The notes under the pieces are model-generated. The model saw only the letters and a list, made by a program, of their open reading frames with translations, was not told the origin of the DNA and did no database searches. DNA of 64,000 nucleotides from Ecdyonurus torrentis (taxonomy: Eukaryota; Arthropoda; Insecta; Ephemeroptera; Heptageniidae): NCBI GenBank assembly GCA_949318235.1, contig OX439134.1:20767803-20831802 (forward strand). The letters are read 5' to 3'. Shown one piece after another: positions 36,964 to 48,155 of the stretch. Positions within the stretch are counted from its first letter, which is position 1, and each line of letters begins with the position of its first letter. Made by a program: the position numbers and the translations under genes.

Positions 36964-38668
36964 AACTAACAATAACAGTATATCAATAAAATATATAAAT
37001 TAAAAAATAAATAAATAATATTTTTTATTTATATAGTAATTATCATTATTATTTTTTATATTATTGTTATATTTATTTAATATTTATTTATATTATTATT
37101 TAATTTAAATAAAATAATAAATTTTCTATATATAATAAAGTAACTTAAATAAAATAATAAAAATTGACCAGTGAATCAATTGTCTGTTTTATATTATATG
37201 CAATCTATAAATAAATCATGCAGTGATACTAGATATAAAGAAGAGTGTAATAACAGCGCCAACCTCAGGTGACGATGCTCTAGTGAAAATCTCTCTCTCT
37301 CTCTCTCACTCATCTTATCTTCATAGTAACATTATACCATTAGTTACCATTATAACAGCAACAGTAGACCATATAGCTCGCATAACATGAGAAATCTTCC
37401 TTCGACTTTGCTGTCAACGCCATATGTGAGTACTAAATAACATAGTCAGCTACACCAGCTCACCGCACACAGATGAGGTGACATATATGGTGTTAGTCAT
37501 GTAATATATAGGGTGATTGCATTCTCGACTTCATAAGTGAACACACAAAAATTTCAAGGAATGAAAAAATCACTCATTTTGCCAGTTTAAAAATACTTAG
37601 CAATTTTTTTTAAAACTTTGGTGGTGTTAATATGTTGTTATTATATAGTAACAAAGAAACAAAATAAGTAAATAATTTTTCAACGAAAATAGTTAAAGTC
37701 ACGTTTGTCCAATGCTGAGAAATGTTATTCATTGCTCCAGATGGTGCATTCAATGCCATTGAAGTGAATACTTGCTATTCTGCTAGCTTGAGTTATATAT
37801 AACATTCTTGAGAAAATAACTTCTATTAACTTGGACCGTCCGTACGTCTCTAGCTCTACACATAGTACGAACGTTCAGTAGTAAAGTACAGTAGTACAGT
37901 ATGAAAGTGTAACAAATATCATTATATACCTCAGTGCAAGCAACGACTGTTGTCAGTCTGGGTACTCTGAGTTTTAAAAACTATATACGTAGACAGTAAT
38001 ACAGTTGATTTATCAAAAGCAGTTTTTTGCTTCACACCGTACACGTACGTCTTATCTAAACCCGTGTTAAAAGAGGTCACTTTTTAAATAAACAATCATA
38101 GCGCAACTAATACGATTTATCAAGAGATAAAAATCATATCAAAACATTCCTAAACAAGTCAACTATTGATATTTAATCTATAAATATCCTTTTCAGTTGG
38201 TTAATATTAATAATTAATGATTTTCTGAGACGTTGTAATCCACCGCTAAGAATTTGGCTATCGAAAGTGACTTCAGGCATCTCCGCAAAAGTGGTTATTT
38301 TTACTCTAAGTTAAATATGTAAATATTTTAGATTAAATTAGTATCTCAAGTATGTGAGAAAAATAATAACACACATTTTTTAATATATTTCCTAAAGAAA
38401 ATTACCTAAAACGAAATTTGTCCTATATGCTCAGCAATGTTGTTCACTACTCCAGTATGGCCTCCAAGCGCATGTCACTTGTGCATGTCAAAAATACAAA
38501 GCACACGTGCTAGATAAACTAGAGACAAACTTAAATTAAATTCACTCTCTTGGGCATTTGCTAATATTTAATACGTAATATTTCTGTGCTGATATGCATG
38601 TTTGTGTACTATAAGAAGAGAGAAATTAATAAAGAAATATTTGACTTTTTGATTATACGATGTTTTAG
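36451..38668. other. AT-rich intergenic region between the divergent CRAL-TRIO genes
   Basis: No exon recognised. Pieces of the 'GGGTGTATGC' MITE family (about 37505-37790 and 38415-38485, with CTCCAGTATGGCCTCCAAGC), a GAA run (36940-36962) and a CT run (37292-37308). First exons and promoters of both genes would be expected here, but I cannot point to them. Confidence 0.45.
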
Positions 38669-38749
38669 CGATGACAATGTTTTGCAGACCCTGATCACGT
38701 TCCTCCGAGGTTGTAAGTTAAGTCTGGAGCGCACCAAGGAGAAGCTGGC
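38669..38749 (+). pseudogene. CRAL-TRIO family, N-terminal helical exon ending at a hAT-like terminus
   Basis: The acceptor GATGTTTTAG precedes CGATGAC. The exon reads DDNVLQTLITFLRGCKLSLE then RTKEKLA(R), the typical CRAL-TRIO N-terminal motif (D-x-x-L-x-x-FLRGCK-x-S-x-E-x-x-K-x-K). Where the donor should follow, the sequence becomes CAGGGTCGGATTGGCC, a hAT-style terminus. The downstream exons at 41611, 42466 and 43617 are on the same strand and presumably belong to the same gene. The exon for the intervening segment was not found. Confidence 0.8.
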
Positions 38750-38890
38750 CAGGGTCGGATTGGCCATAAGAGCTACTCCGCGATCGCGGAGTGCCCCCCC
38801 CCCCCCCCGAGCTGGCGCCCCTCTGCGCCCCGAAGGGGCGTTTCAAAAAAAAAAAGTTAGAAAGCCGAAAGGCTCTAAATAATAATAAAA
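38750..38890. mobile_element. hAT-like terminus (other end not found)
   Basis: CAGGGTCGGATTGGCCATAA followed by a C-run and GCGCCCCGAAGGGGCG, a pattern common at hAT-superfamily ends. I could not find the matching right end or an 8-bp duplication of AAGCTGGC, so the element may be truncated. Confidence 0.5.
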
Positions 38891-39144
38891 AGAAATAATA
38901 AATTTCTGTCTTAATAGTCACTGTCTTTTTTTGTACTAAAAACTAAAAAGAAAAAAAAAATCTTTACTAATCAAGAGAGAGAGACCATTCATTATTCATT
39001 ATTTTGTGTTAAAAACATGCCCCCTCCCTAAATCATAAATGTTTTGTTATCGTATTCAATTTTTTTTTTTAATTTTTACTGAAATTAGTTTTAAATTTAA
39101 ACCAAATGTTATTTTTAAGACGTGAAATACAGTGCTCCGGATAC

Positions 39145-39176
<32 letters not shown>

Positions 39177-40639
39177 TATGGTATTTAATTTTTTTTTTTT
39201 TTTAAGTTTGGGGCGAATATATAATCAAACAAAATCTCAAACTATAGTTTAATTTGCAAATCTCGATCGAGAAGCTTTTTTTCTTCGCGTGAGATACTAC
39301 GGCAAAGGGGGCGCCCAACACTTCAGTGTTGTAGTCAATCGATCTTTTTTCGATCACATCACGATCATTTGATCGGATCGGTGATCGGATCGACGCTTTT
39401 TTTTTTAAAGTTTTGAATGACTCTAGGCATAGGGCGCTTGAGCTAAGCAATTTCAAATAATTTTTAGTATAGTCAATTACTTAGTTAAAGTACTACTTTA
39501 GGGTAGCGATGTTGTAGTAAAATTCAATTTTATGTCATTTTTTTAGGTTCATAATGAACCAAGGAACAATTATCTATACCTTAAAAAGTTTCGGCTCAAA
39601 TCAAATCATCCGCAAATTAGCGTAAAAAGTCGTTGGGGTACGCCGCCTTTAACACGTAAAACACACAAACTTCAAGCTCACCGTGTGTACACAAATTTTC
39701 TTGATCAACTCAATTCTAAACAAAAAAAATACTAGTGTGGTCTATAGATCAAGTTTTAATGAATTTGAATTTTCAAACGATTTTTACGAGACATTTACGG
39801 AGAAAAAAAAAGATTGAAAATCGCATATTCAAATTATTAACATGAGCAATTTGCGATAATTCTTTTCTCGGAAAATTTGTTCTATAAATATCTGAAAATC
39901 ATTTTTAATTAAAATTCAACACGTAAAAACAAGCTAGTGTTTTTTTTAACTGATTAAAAAAATCCAAGTGTTTTTCAAATCGGGGTTCAAATATAGTTAT
40001 ATAGGTTTATTAGCATAGGGGGAAACTTTGACGCTCTGTAGTGACGAGAGTTTTTAAGATAGTATTTTTTAAATTTCAATTTTGAGTACAGCAGCCTAAA
40101 CTTAATTTTAAAAAAAATACAATCCCACCCTAAGTGGAACTTGAGCTGTTTGCAAAGCTGTGACAAAACAGATTTAAATATCTCCAAGAAGAACAATTAA
40201 TCGCAAAAAAATAGGATTTAAAAAATAATAATAATAATGTAAGTGTAAGAACAAAGATAGAAATTGAATTTATCTCAAGTAGAGAAATGCAGGGGCGTTC
40301 AAACTACTTAACAAATTTTTAATCAAATAAGTACTACAAAAATCATGTACATGATGTACCATTCACCTAAATGTATGTTACACCATTTTTTTTTTCGCGC
40401 AATAAAAATAAAATGTTAATAAAATACAATTTGAAAGACATGTTATTACATATATTATACTACCAAAATTTAATTTAAAAAATAGAGTTAAAAAAAGAAG
40501 GTTGCAAAAAAAATTCGACTATAGATGCAAAACAATACGAAGAGCGATTTTTTTGAAAAACAGACGTTAGCAAACAGCGTTTTCCTAAAAAACTAAAAAA
40601 CGACTTATTAATTTTTTTTCCTACTTAAAAGTGAAGATA
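38891..40639. other. AT-rich region, probably decayed transposon sequence
   Basis: Homopolymer T-runs (39146-39169, 39190-39203) and GATCGGATCG words (39340-39390). No supported gene. Part is likely the body of the hAT-like element or of the mariner relic that follows. Confidence 0.4.
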
Positions 40640-40925
40640 AGCAAATGTCATTAAGGTTTCTCCATGTGGGAACCATTTGAAGCCCGGCAGTTGTCAAATC
40701 GAAACTGCAGTTCAAGCCAAACGCGATACGGAGCATCTAAGCCGTGATGGACTCGATAGCATCAGTAATCCTGATGGTGTCGCTTCAACTCTGGGATATC
40801 TTGCACTGTATAGTCTTAAACAATTTGTCTTTGACGTCTCATAAGAAAAAATCAGGTGGGGTGAGGTCTGGTGATCTCGATGCCCAAACTGTGGATCCAT
40901 CTCAGCCAATTCAGCCTTTGTTTAC
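40640..40925 (-). pseudogene. Mariner-superfamily transposase relic (C-terminal part)
   Basis: One minus-strand frame reads RSPDLTPPDFFL, a stop, DVKDKLFKTIQCKISQS, another stop, then ITDAIESITA and FGLNCSFDLTTAGLQMV. This is the PRSPDLTPxDFFLWG...(K)DKLF... C-terminal region, with the last catalytic acid in SPDLTPPDFF. At least three stops make it non-functional. It differs in sequence from the fragments at 16797-17950. Confidence 0.7.
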
Positions 40926-41259
40926 GTCGAAATTTGGCGCAATCGAGAGTTTTTTTTTCTTCAAAAATGAACTCTTACATCACTTACTGATTGAAATGAA
41001 AACCAGTTGGCATAACTCTTTTTTGCAAACATTTTTAAAAATGTCAAAATTTGTGCTTTAATTTAATATATAACAAGTTGCAATTGTAAAAAAATTTCAG
41101 GTTGAAATTAGCCTCTAAAATAGTAAAAATTTAAAAAATCACCGTGTATAATTTTATAATGCACTCCCTAATAATATATAAAATTGTCATTCTTGTCTCT
41201 TTAAGAAAATAGTCTTGAGATATTGACTTGTTGTATAATCTGTAATATATTATCTTATA

Positions 41260-41591
41260 GGGTGTATGCACAAGACGTCATATTTAATGCGCTTGGAGGC
41301 CATACTGGAGTAGTGAATTACATTGCTGAGCATAGGACAAACTTCGTAATAAAATATTTAATCTATAGTCAATTTTGTTAATTTTTTGTTATTTTTATTT
41401 TTCTCACATATACTTTTTGAGATACTATATAAATAATTCAATATTTATATATATTTATAAAGAATAAATGATCTCAAAAATATTTTGCGTAGTGTTTTTA
41501 GACTGGCAAAATGAGTTATTTTATGTTTCTTTGCGGCCCATGTTATATTGAGTGAGCTTTGACTTTAACACGAATTAATGCCTATACGCCC
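41260..41591. mobile_element. 'GGGTGTATGC' MITE just upstream of a CRAL-TRIO exon
   Basis: It begins GGGTGTATGCACAAGACGTC after TA and ends TGCCTATACGCCC before ATA. It contains GAGGCCATACTGGAGTA and GCATAGGACAAAC as in 3032-3325. Only 19 bases separate it from the acceptor at 41610. Confidence 0.7.
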
Positions 41592-41610
41592 ATACTTGAT
41601 TGTTGTTCAG

Positions 41611-41763
41611 ATTCACCTGATGTGTGTTGACGTGTTGATGAGAGAGAGTGACAACATGATGGTCGGGGGAATAGTTGTCGTCTTTGATTTGAGCGGAGTC
41701 AGCATTAGTTTTGTCACTAAGATAACCAGCAGCTACCTCAAGAAATTCACCCACTGCATACAG
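41611..41763 (+). CDS. CRAL-TRIO family, core-domain exon
   Basis: Acceptor TTGTTGTTCAG, 51 uninterrupted codons, donor CAG|GTCACA (weak). The peptide includes LMCVDVLMRESDNMMVGG, then IVVVFDLSGVSISFVTKIT and SYLKKFTHCIQ. VGGIVVVFDLSG is the diagnostic CRAL-TRIO beta-strand followed by the ligand-pocket helix. Both borders are in phase 0. Transposons press on both sides: a MITE ends 19 bases upstream and another begins about 15 bases after the donor. The exon itself looks intact and paralogous to 34443-34585 (minus). Confidence 0.85.
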
Positions 41764-41778
41764 GTCACAAAGAAAAAA

Positions 41779-41934
41779 TAAATTACGTAATTTATGCTAT
41801 TTATAGCGTTAACATTAACATAAAGCATTTTATGCATATGTTAGCGTTTAGCATAAATAATAATGTTAAGTAAAACAACACAATTAATCATGATATACAA
41901 TATAACATTTATGCTATATAACATATAGCAATAG
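41779..41934. mobile_element. 'ACGTAATTTATGC' MITE just downstream of a CRAL-TRIO exon
   Basis: ATAAATTACGTAATTTATGC, AGCATAAATAATAATG and ACATTTATGCTATATAAC. The right part is cut by the TTAA MITE that follows, or ends there. Confidence 0.6.
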
Positions 41935-41938
41935 TTAA

Positions 41939-42278
41939 AGCCATAGACCACATAAAACAACATAATATGCTTTTTAATAAATAAACACGAAATGGGATCT
42001 TCAAAACTTGTTAATAATTTTTTACCAGAATGTTAATGTAGCCCCACGAAAGAGCGTGAAAATACTGTAAAGTATGCAATTTACGTGACTATTCATGTTT
42101 ATGACGTCAGAAACATGCAAAAATTAGTATGAAAATGTTGTACGGGTTGCATAAATCGAAACTTCTGGTCACTGCTACGGTACAGTTGGATTTTGAGAAA
42201 ATAAACTAAAGTTATTTATGTAAGTCCCATCAAGTGTTTTGTGATACAAATGCTTATATTTTTCTCTGGTCTATTCCT
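41939..42278. mobile_element. TTAA-flanked MITE, sister of 6191-6529
   Basis: TTAA at 41935-41938 and 42279-42282. The ends are AGCCATAGACCACATAAAA and CTGGTCTATTCCT. The interior shares GAAATGGGATCTTCAAAAC, GACGTCAGAAACATGCAAA and CGGGTTGCATAAA with the arms of the foldback at 4264-7333. Confidence 0.88.
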
Positions 42279-42465
42279 TTAAGTTTTTTGTTGAAAATGT
42301 TCTATACACCTTTCACCTTTAAAGTTTTTAGTCTCTTAATAGACTCTTTGTAAGAAATAGTTTTCTTAACAAATATTTATACACTGCGTAACAAAAATAT
42401 GTATACACTGCAGCTTATTATTACGTAACCTAACTTGCATGACATATATATTTCTTGACCTATAG

Positions 42466-42529
42466 GACGTCTAACCCTCTCAGATTAAAGAGCGTCAATA
42501 TTGTGAACACCCCTGTCATGATACAATAA
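42466..42529 (+). pseudogene. CRAL-TRIO family, internal exon with frameshift and stop
   Basis: After CTATAG the sequence encodes TSNPLRLKSVNIVNTPVMIQ followed by TAA. PLRLKSVNIVNTP is the family motif (R.K.(I/V)..(I/V)N.P) expected right after the exon at 41611. The phase does not fit: entering at phase 0 from that exon gives GAC GTC TAA, so one extra base seems present after GAC. The expected continuation (F..V..FKPFL.EK) is not found. The paralogous minus exon is 32553-32664. Confidence 0.72.
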
Positions 42530-43430
42530 AGATAGATATGATCGACGTTGGAGGAGTTCACGCACAGATCTGCGCATGACGTCACACAGAGGACAAATAC
42601 ATTGCAAGGGTACCCCCAAACCCTGAAGAACCATTAATTCCACATACTTCTGATAAAACTTCAGAAATTTGATGCCCTGTTCCACAAAATCGATGTCGAT
42701 TTACTATGAACTGCTATCTTCGATTACCGATATTTCCTTTTGTATTCCCGCAATTTAAGGTTAAATTCAAAACACTCTCCGATTATTTCGTACAGGTGCT
42801 AGGAATAAATGCGTAAAAAGTCTAGCAAGCGTTTGCGCAGCTCCGGTGCGCGTAAAAGTTGACAAACTGGACACATGCGCAAAACGAGAGTGAGGTGAGA
42901 AACTCGTTTCTGCGCAGGTAGCTATTAAAAAGTAATTTTGTGAACACTCTCAGTCAGCACTCGATGATTTTGCGAACACACACCAATCTGCGCTTGAGCA
43001 CCCCCTGACCCCTGTCATCATGCACGCAATCATATCGCGTTCTGCATGTCACTGCTCAAGAACAAAATCAGAAAGAGGGTATGTCTGCAAGCACCAATAT
43101 TTGTGAACACGTCACATCAAAATTTACATCACATTCACACATGCATATATATTTTTAAAAAATTCATATATTATGCTTTACATATGAATAGTATGTATAT
43201 AATCATACAACTTTATATTATATATATTGTAATAATTATTATTCATAGAAGAAATCTCAAATATACTTATGACAAAATTTAAGACTTGTAACTTATAACA
43301 TACAACGTCTCATATCGGCAGGTTCAAATTTAAATTAAACACATATGCTATACTATTATAATATAGTTCTTATTTCCACACTAAAAAAATAATAATATGT
43401 CTAATAATTTTATATATATCATTATATATA

Positions 43431-43472
<42 letters not shown>

Positions 43473-43616
43473 TAATATATTGTAAGAAGTATTTCTGTGA
43501 CATAGCTTGTTTTGTTTTACAAATCATGTTTATCGTTACATATATTATAACGATGAAATAATGTTTCGTGCCAAGTATATATAGATGAAAACAATTAATG
43601 TTACTTATTACTACAG
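42530..43616. other. Intron-like AT-rich sequence
   Basis: No further exon motif found between the two CRAL-TRIO exons. The 66-codon minus frame at 42485-42685 overlaps the exon above and has no family support. A short TA tract is at 43438-43468. Confidence 0.4.
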
Positions 43617-43722
43617 ATTTTCATGCATGGCAGCGACATGACGTCACTTTACAAGCAGGTACCTCAGCGACTTCTACCTCACGAGTACGGAGGCACTGTG
43701 GGCACCATCAAGCAGATCAACG
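43617..43722 (+). CDS. CRAL-TRIO family, penultimate exon
   Basis: Acceptor TTACTACAG, donor G|GTACGT. It encodes IFMHGSDMTSLYKQVPQRLL, then PHEYGGTVGTIKQIN plus one base (phase 1). HG, the LP.EYGGT motif and the phase agree with CRAL-TRIO C-terminal exons, and with the last exon found on the other strand at 31151-31302. No matching last exon is seen downstream on this strand; the intron runs into (TA)n and the hAT pair. Codons are much less AT-rich than the surroundings and no lesion is visible. Confidence 0.87.
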
Positions 43723-43735
43723 GTACGTTTATGTT

Positions 43736-43738
<3 letters not shown>

Positions 43739-43789
<51 letters not shown>
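43739..43789. repeat. (TA)n tract flanking hAT element A
   Basis: Ends TATATAAT (43782-43789), which is the 8-bp target duplication discussed with the hAT pair. Confidence 0.9.
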
Positions 43790-45109
43790 CAGGGTTACCA
43801 ACTATTTGAAACATGAAAAGAGGACAGGCTACCCTATACTGAGGGGGGGTGCAGGGGGGGACACCCCCCTGCCGGGGGTGCGGGGGTGTCCCCCGCAAGA
43901 AATTTTGAGAATTTTGGATTAAAAATTCACAATTTGGTGCTCTATTTCTGGCCCATGTTTGAGTATTTTTAATCTTATTTTAAAACCATTAATTTAACGT
44001 AAGATATGAATATTTTTATTACATAATTAGGTCCAAAAAGATTAAAAAATATATTATAATGAAATTTGGCGGTTGTCGGTTAAAAAATTTCTTAAAAAAT
44101 TTCTAGGCTTAAAACATGCCTATTATGCCTAGTATTTATCATTTAAATTTCTCCAGAATCGGGCAGAGAAGTGTTCTCAAAAATTGAAAAAAAAAAAAAA
44201 TAAATAAATTAAAACTATTTCTTGTAATTAGCATAATGTTAAAGTTAAATTATTGAGCTTTCCTTGACCAAAACCAATAAGCTCCATTTTTCAATATTTC
44301 AGTATATTTTTCTTATTTATTTATTTATTTATTTATTTATTTTTTGAGCAGTTGAGGAAATTTTAATTACTTTTTAAAGTTGTGATGAGAGAGGTGATAA
44401 AAATTTGTGGCCAATACTTAGTTTTTTAGTTATTATATTAGAATGTACTGTACAAAATATTTAAAAATATTTAAATTCATAAAAATTTAAAGAAAAAAAG
44501 ATGGAGAGAGAGAGAGAATTAAAAATTGAGCACTACTATATATCGGATTTTTTTTTTTCTCATAGAGGATCTACTTATTATAAAATATATAATGTTTATA
44601 TCTAAATTTTCCTTTTTTAATTTTATGTTTCAATCATTGTTTCTGGCAATACCTATAAAGCTATTTATGAATAAACTTTAATTTTTTAGTTTAATCTACC
44701 TGGGCCACAAAATAATTAAGTTCTATTTTTATTAGAAAAGAGATGCATTTTTTTTTAATCATCCCGTGAGTCCTGCACCCTGAACAGATAAATCTATAGA
44801 GATGGAACTTGAAAAAAAAAAAATATCTAGGAATTTTAGATTATGGCATCAAAATGATGCCATCTATATGGCATCAAAATAACCCTCAAGTCAATATTTC
44901 TCAGACGTTTTCCTGATTTTCAATCAATTTGGTTATCGCAGCTAGTTTTTTCATTTACCAATAAGTATATTTTTTGTTAACTTTCTGTTCGTTTCATTCC
45001 CCCCCATAAAAAAAGTAAACATTAAATTGTGACAGGAACATTTAATCATTTGCTAGCACTAAATTAGTATTGTTGGTCTTTAGGTGTGCTTATATTTTCT
45101 CACTAATCC

Positions 45110-45140
<31 letters not shown>

Positions 45141-45364
45141 GATTAAATGCATTTTACAGAAGTTGCGTGAAGTTTTGCTCGCCGCAGGCGAAAGAATTTT
45201 TTTGAATTTTCATGAAATTTTTTCTACTAAATCAACTTTTTGTTGTCCTCTTTTTGAAGTCCAAAAAGAGGACATTCCTTGTCCTCTTTGGTACTTGAGA
45301 GGACAGAGGACAAAAGCCCGAAAAAGAGGATGTCCTCTTAAAAAGAGGACAGTTGGTAACCCTG
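43790..45364 (+). mobile_element. hAT-like non-autonomous element A
   Basis: The ends are CAGGGTTACCAACT and AGTTGGTAACCCTG. A G/C-rich subterminal part (CCCCCTGCCGGGGGTGCGGG) follows the left end and a GAGGACA-rich part precedes the right end. It is near-identical to element B in reverse. The frame MREVLLAAGERIFLNFHEIF occurs in both copies and has no recognised domain. Left flank TATATAAT, right flank CTCTAAAC: these differ, so the flanks come from two insertions. Confidence 0.9.
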
Positions 45365-45538
45365 CTCTAAACGTAACTGATTGTGGCGGCCTCTATAGTG
45401 GCACGAGAATCTCGTTATCACATAAAGTTTTGAAGCGCGCAAATATAGAGCACGTTTAAATTGTAACCTTTTAATTGTCTTCGACTGTACATACATCTTA
45501 TAAGATTTATTATAAGTATGGTTTTGTCGTTATAATGT

Positions 45539-45590
<52 letters not shown>
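45365..45590. other. Inverted spacer between hAT elements A and B
   Basis: Starts CTCTAAAC (target duplication 1) and continues as in the unbroken copy at 48031-48152 (GATTGTGG...GGCACGAGAATCTCG...GTCTTCGACTGTAC). It ends in (TA)n plus ATTATATA (target duplication 2, inverted). Confidence 0.85.
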
Positions 45591-45814
45591 CAGGGTTACC
45601 AACTGTCCTCTTTTTAAGAGGACATCCTCTTTTTCGGGCTTTTGTCCTCTGTCCTCTCAAGTACCAAAGAGGACAAGGAATGTCCTCTTTTTGGACTTCA
45701 AAAAGAGGACAACAAAAAGTTGATTTAGTAGAAAAAATTTCATGAAAATTCAAAAAAATTCTTTCGCCTGCGGCGAGCAAAACTTCACGCAACTTCTGTA
45801 AAATGCATTTAATC

Positions 45815-45845
<31 letters not shown>

Positions 45846-47166
45846 GGATTAGTGAGAAAATATAAGCACACCTAAAGACCAACAATACTAATTTAGTGCT
45901 AGCAAATGATTAAATGTTCCTGTCACAATTTAATGTTTACTTTTTTTATGGGGGGGAATGAAACGAACAGAAAGTTAACAAAAAATATACTTATTGGTAA
46001 ATGAAAAAACTAGCTGCGATAACCAAATTGATTGAAAATCAGGAAAACGTCTGAGAAATATTGACTTGAGGGTTATTTTGATGCCATATAGATGGCATCA
46101 TTTTGATGCCATAATCTAAAATTCCTAGATATTTTTTTTTTTTCAAGTTCCATCTCTATAGATTTATCTGTTCAGGGTGCAGGACTCACGGGATGATTAA
46201 AAAAAAATGCATCTCTTTTCTAATAAAAATAGAACTTAATTATTTTGTGGCCCAGGTAGATTAAACTAAAAAATTAAAGTTTATTCATAAATAGCTTTAT
46301 AGGTATTGCCAGAAACAATGATTGAAACATAAAATTAAAAAAGGAAAATTTAGATATAAACATTATATATTTTATAATAAGTAGATCCTCTATGAGAAAA
46401 AAAAAAATCCGATATATAGTAGTGCTCAATTTTTAATTCTCTCTCTCTCTCCATCTTTTTTTCTTTAAATTTTTATGAATTTAAATATTTTTAAATATTT
46501 TGTACAGTACATTCTAATATAATAACTAAAAAACTAAGTATTGGCCACAAATTTTTATCACCTCTCTCATCACAACTTTAAAAAGTAATTAAAATTTCCT
46601 CAACTGCTCAAAAAATAAATAAATAAATAAATAAATAAATAAGAAAAATATACTGAAATATTGAAAAATGGAGCTTATTGGTTTTGGTCAAGGAAAGCTC
46701 AATAATTTAACTTTAACATTATGCTAATTACAAGAAATAGTTTTAATTTATTTATTTTTTTTTTTTTTCAATTTTTGAGAACACTTCTCTGCCCGATTCT
46801 GGAGAAATTTAAATGATAAATACTAGGCATAATAGGCATGTTTTAAGCCTAGAAATTTTTTAAGAAATTTTTTAACCGACAACCGCCAAATTTCATTATA
46901 ATATATTTTTTAATCTTTTTGGACCTAATTATGTAATAAAAATATTCATATCTTACGTTAAATTAATGGTTTTAAAATAAGATTAAAAATACTCAAACAT
47001 GGGCCAGAAATAGAGCACCAAATTGTGAATTTTTAATCCAAAATTCTCAAAATTTCTTGCGGGGGACACCCCCGCACCCCCGGCAGGGGGGTGTCCCCCC
47101 CTGCACCCCCCCCTCAGTATAGGGTAGCCTGTCCTCTTTTCATGTTTCAAATAGTTGGTAACCCTG
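45591..47166 (-). mobile_element. hAT-like non-autonomous element B (inverted)
   Basis: Reverse-complement twin of 43790-45364 with the same ends. Left flank ATTATATA (45583-45590), right flank GTTTAGAG (47167-47174). The 226-base spacer leaves about 1.57 kb of arm on each side able to pair. Confidence 0.92.
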
Positions 47167-47345
47167 GTTTAGAGTTCTCTTTCAGGTGAGCTTTTTGGCT
47201 GCTTGGCTGGCAAGCTAGACAATCCTCGTGTTGCACGCTTACGCACTTTGCTCTCCTAACGTTCAGTCGTCCACATCATACTCCCTCTTTCTCTCTGCCC
47301 ACAGTATAGTCTCTGTCGTTGTGACAGCAGAAAATATTAAATATA
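47167..47345 (-). repeat. Dispersed repeat S, displaced half (inverted)
   Basis: GTTTAGAGTTCTCTTTCAGG, GGCTGCTTGGCTGGCAAGC and GTTGTGACAGCAG, the complement of 47838-48038. It is the left half of a repeat whose right half now sits at 45365-45494. Confidence 0.8.
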
Positions 47346-47837
47346 TCTTCTTCTCAAGCAAATGCATAGAATAAAAATATAATTATATAGAAAAAAAAAT
47401 AGAAAGAAAGTTATTTCAACGAATATTTAAAATCATAATGAAATAAATTTCTAATATTTTTTTTTATTTGTTAAATTTAATTATTTGTTTGTATGCTTAT
47501 TTATTTATACATTTACTTGAAATTTAAAATATCAAAAGTTGATATTTAAGGTAAAGGCTACCTAATAAATAGAATTTTATCCAGACTTTATGTCCAAACA
47601 TGTTCGTTATGAAGTATGTAACTTGCTTGGCAGTGAGTTTGAGTTGGGAATGTTTTATCTTTTTTTTCGAATAGTAAAATTACAAATATATATATTAACG
47701 AATGTAACGTATAAATGGGTCATATATTTCATGTTTTCTTAGAAATGTTCAATTAAATAAAAGAAAAAATTTAGGAGATTTATTTCTTTACTTTTTTTAA
47801 AAACTGATATTGCGCATTTGCTTGAGAAGAAACGTGT
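47346..47837. other. AT-rich spacer
   Basis: Nothing supported. It separates the two inverted copies of repeat S. Confidence 0.5.
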
Positions 47838-47860
47838 TCAATATTGTCTGCTGTCACAAC

Positions 47861-47958
<98 letters not shown>

Positions 47959-48155
47959 TGTGGAGGTGCGGAGAGCGACGTTGTTTGGTTTGCCAGCCAA
48001 GCAGCCACGAAGCTCACCTGAAAGAGAACTCTAAACGTAACCGATTGTGGTGGCCTCTAGTGGCACGAGAATCTCGTTTTCACATAAAGTTTTGAAGCGC
48101 GCAAATATAGATCACGTTTAAATTGTAACCTTTTAATTGTCTTCGACTGTACAGT
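47838..48155 (+). repeat. Dispersed repeat S, unbroken copy with (GA)n
   Basis: CTGCTGTCACAACGGC, then (GA)n at 47862-47954, then CAGCCAAGCAGCCACGAAG, GAAAGAGAACTCTAAACGTA, GGCACGAGAATCTCG and GTCTTCGACTGTAC. It provides the unoccupied target CTCTAAAC for the hAT insertion. The 74- and 83-codon (RE)n frames are microsatellite artefacts. Confidence 0.85.

Noticed and set aside
38718..38921. 67-codon minus frame over the CRAL-TRIO exon
   Set aside because: Antisense shadow of the exon and the G/C-rich hAT-like end.
45163..45792. Paired frames starting MREVLLAAGERIFLNFHEIF
   Set aside because: Same stretch of hAT elements A and B in opposite orientation; no transposase motif, and one copy runs into a TA tract.
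47810..48095. (RE)n frames
   Set aside because: Translation of (GA)n.
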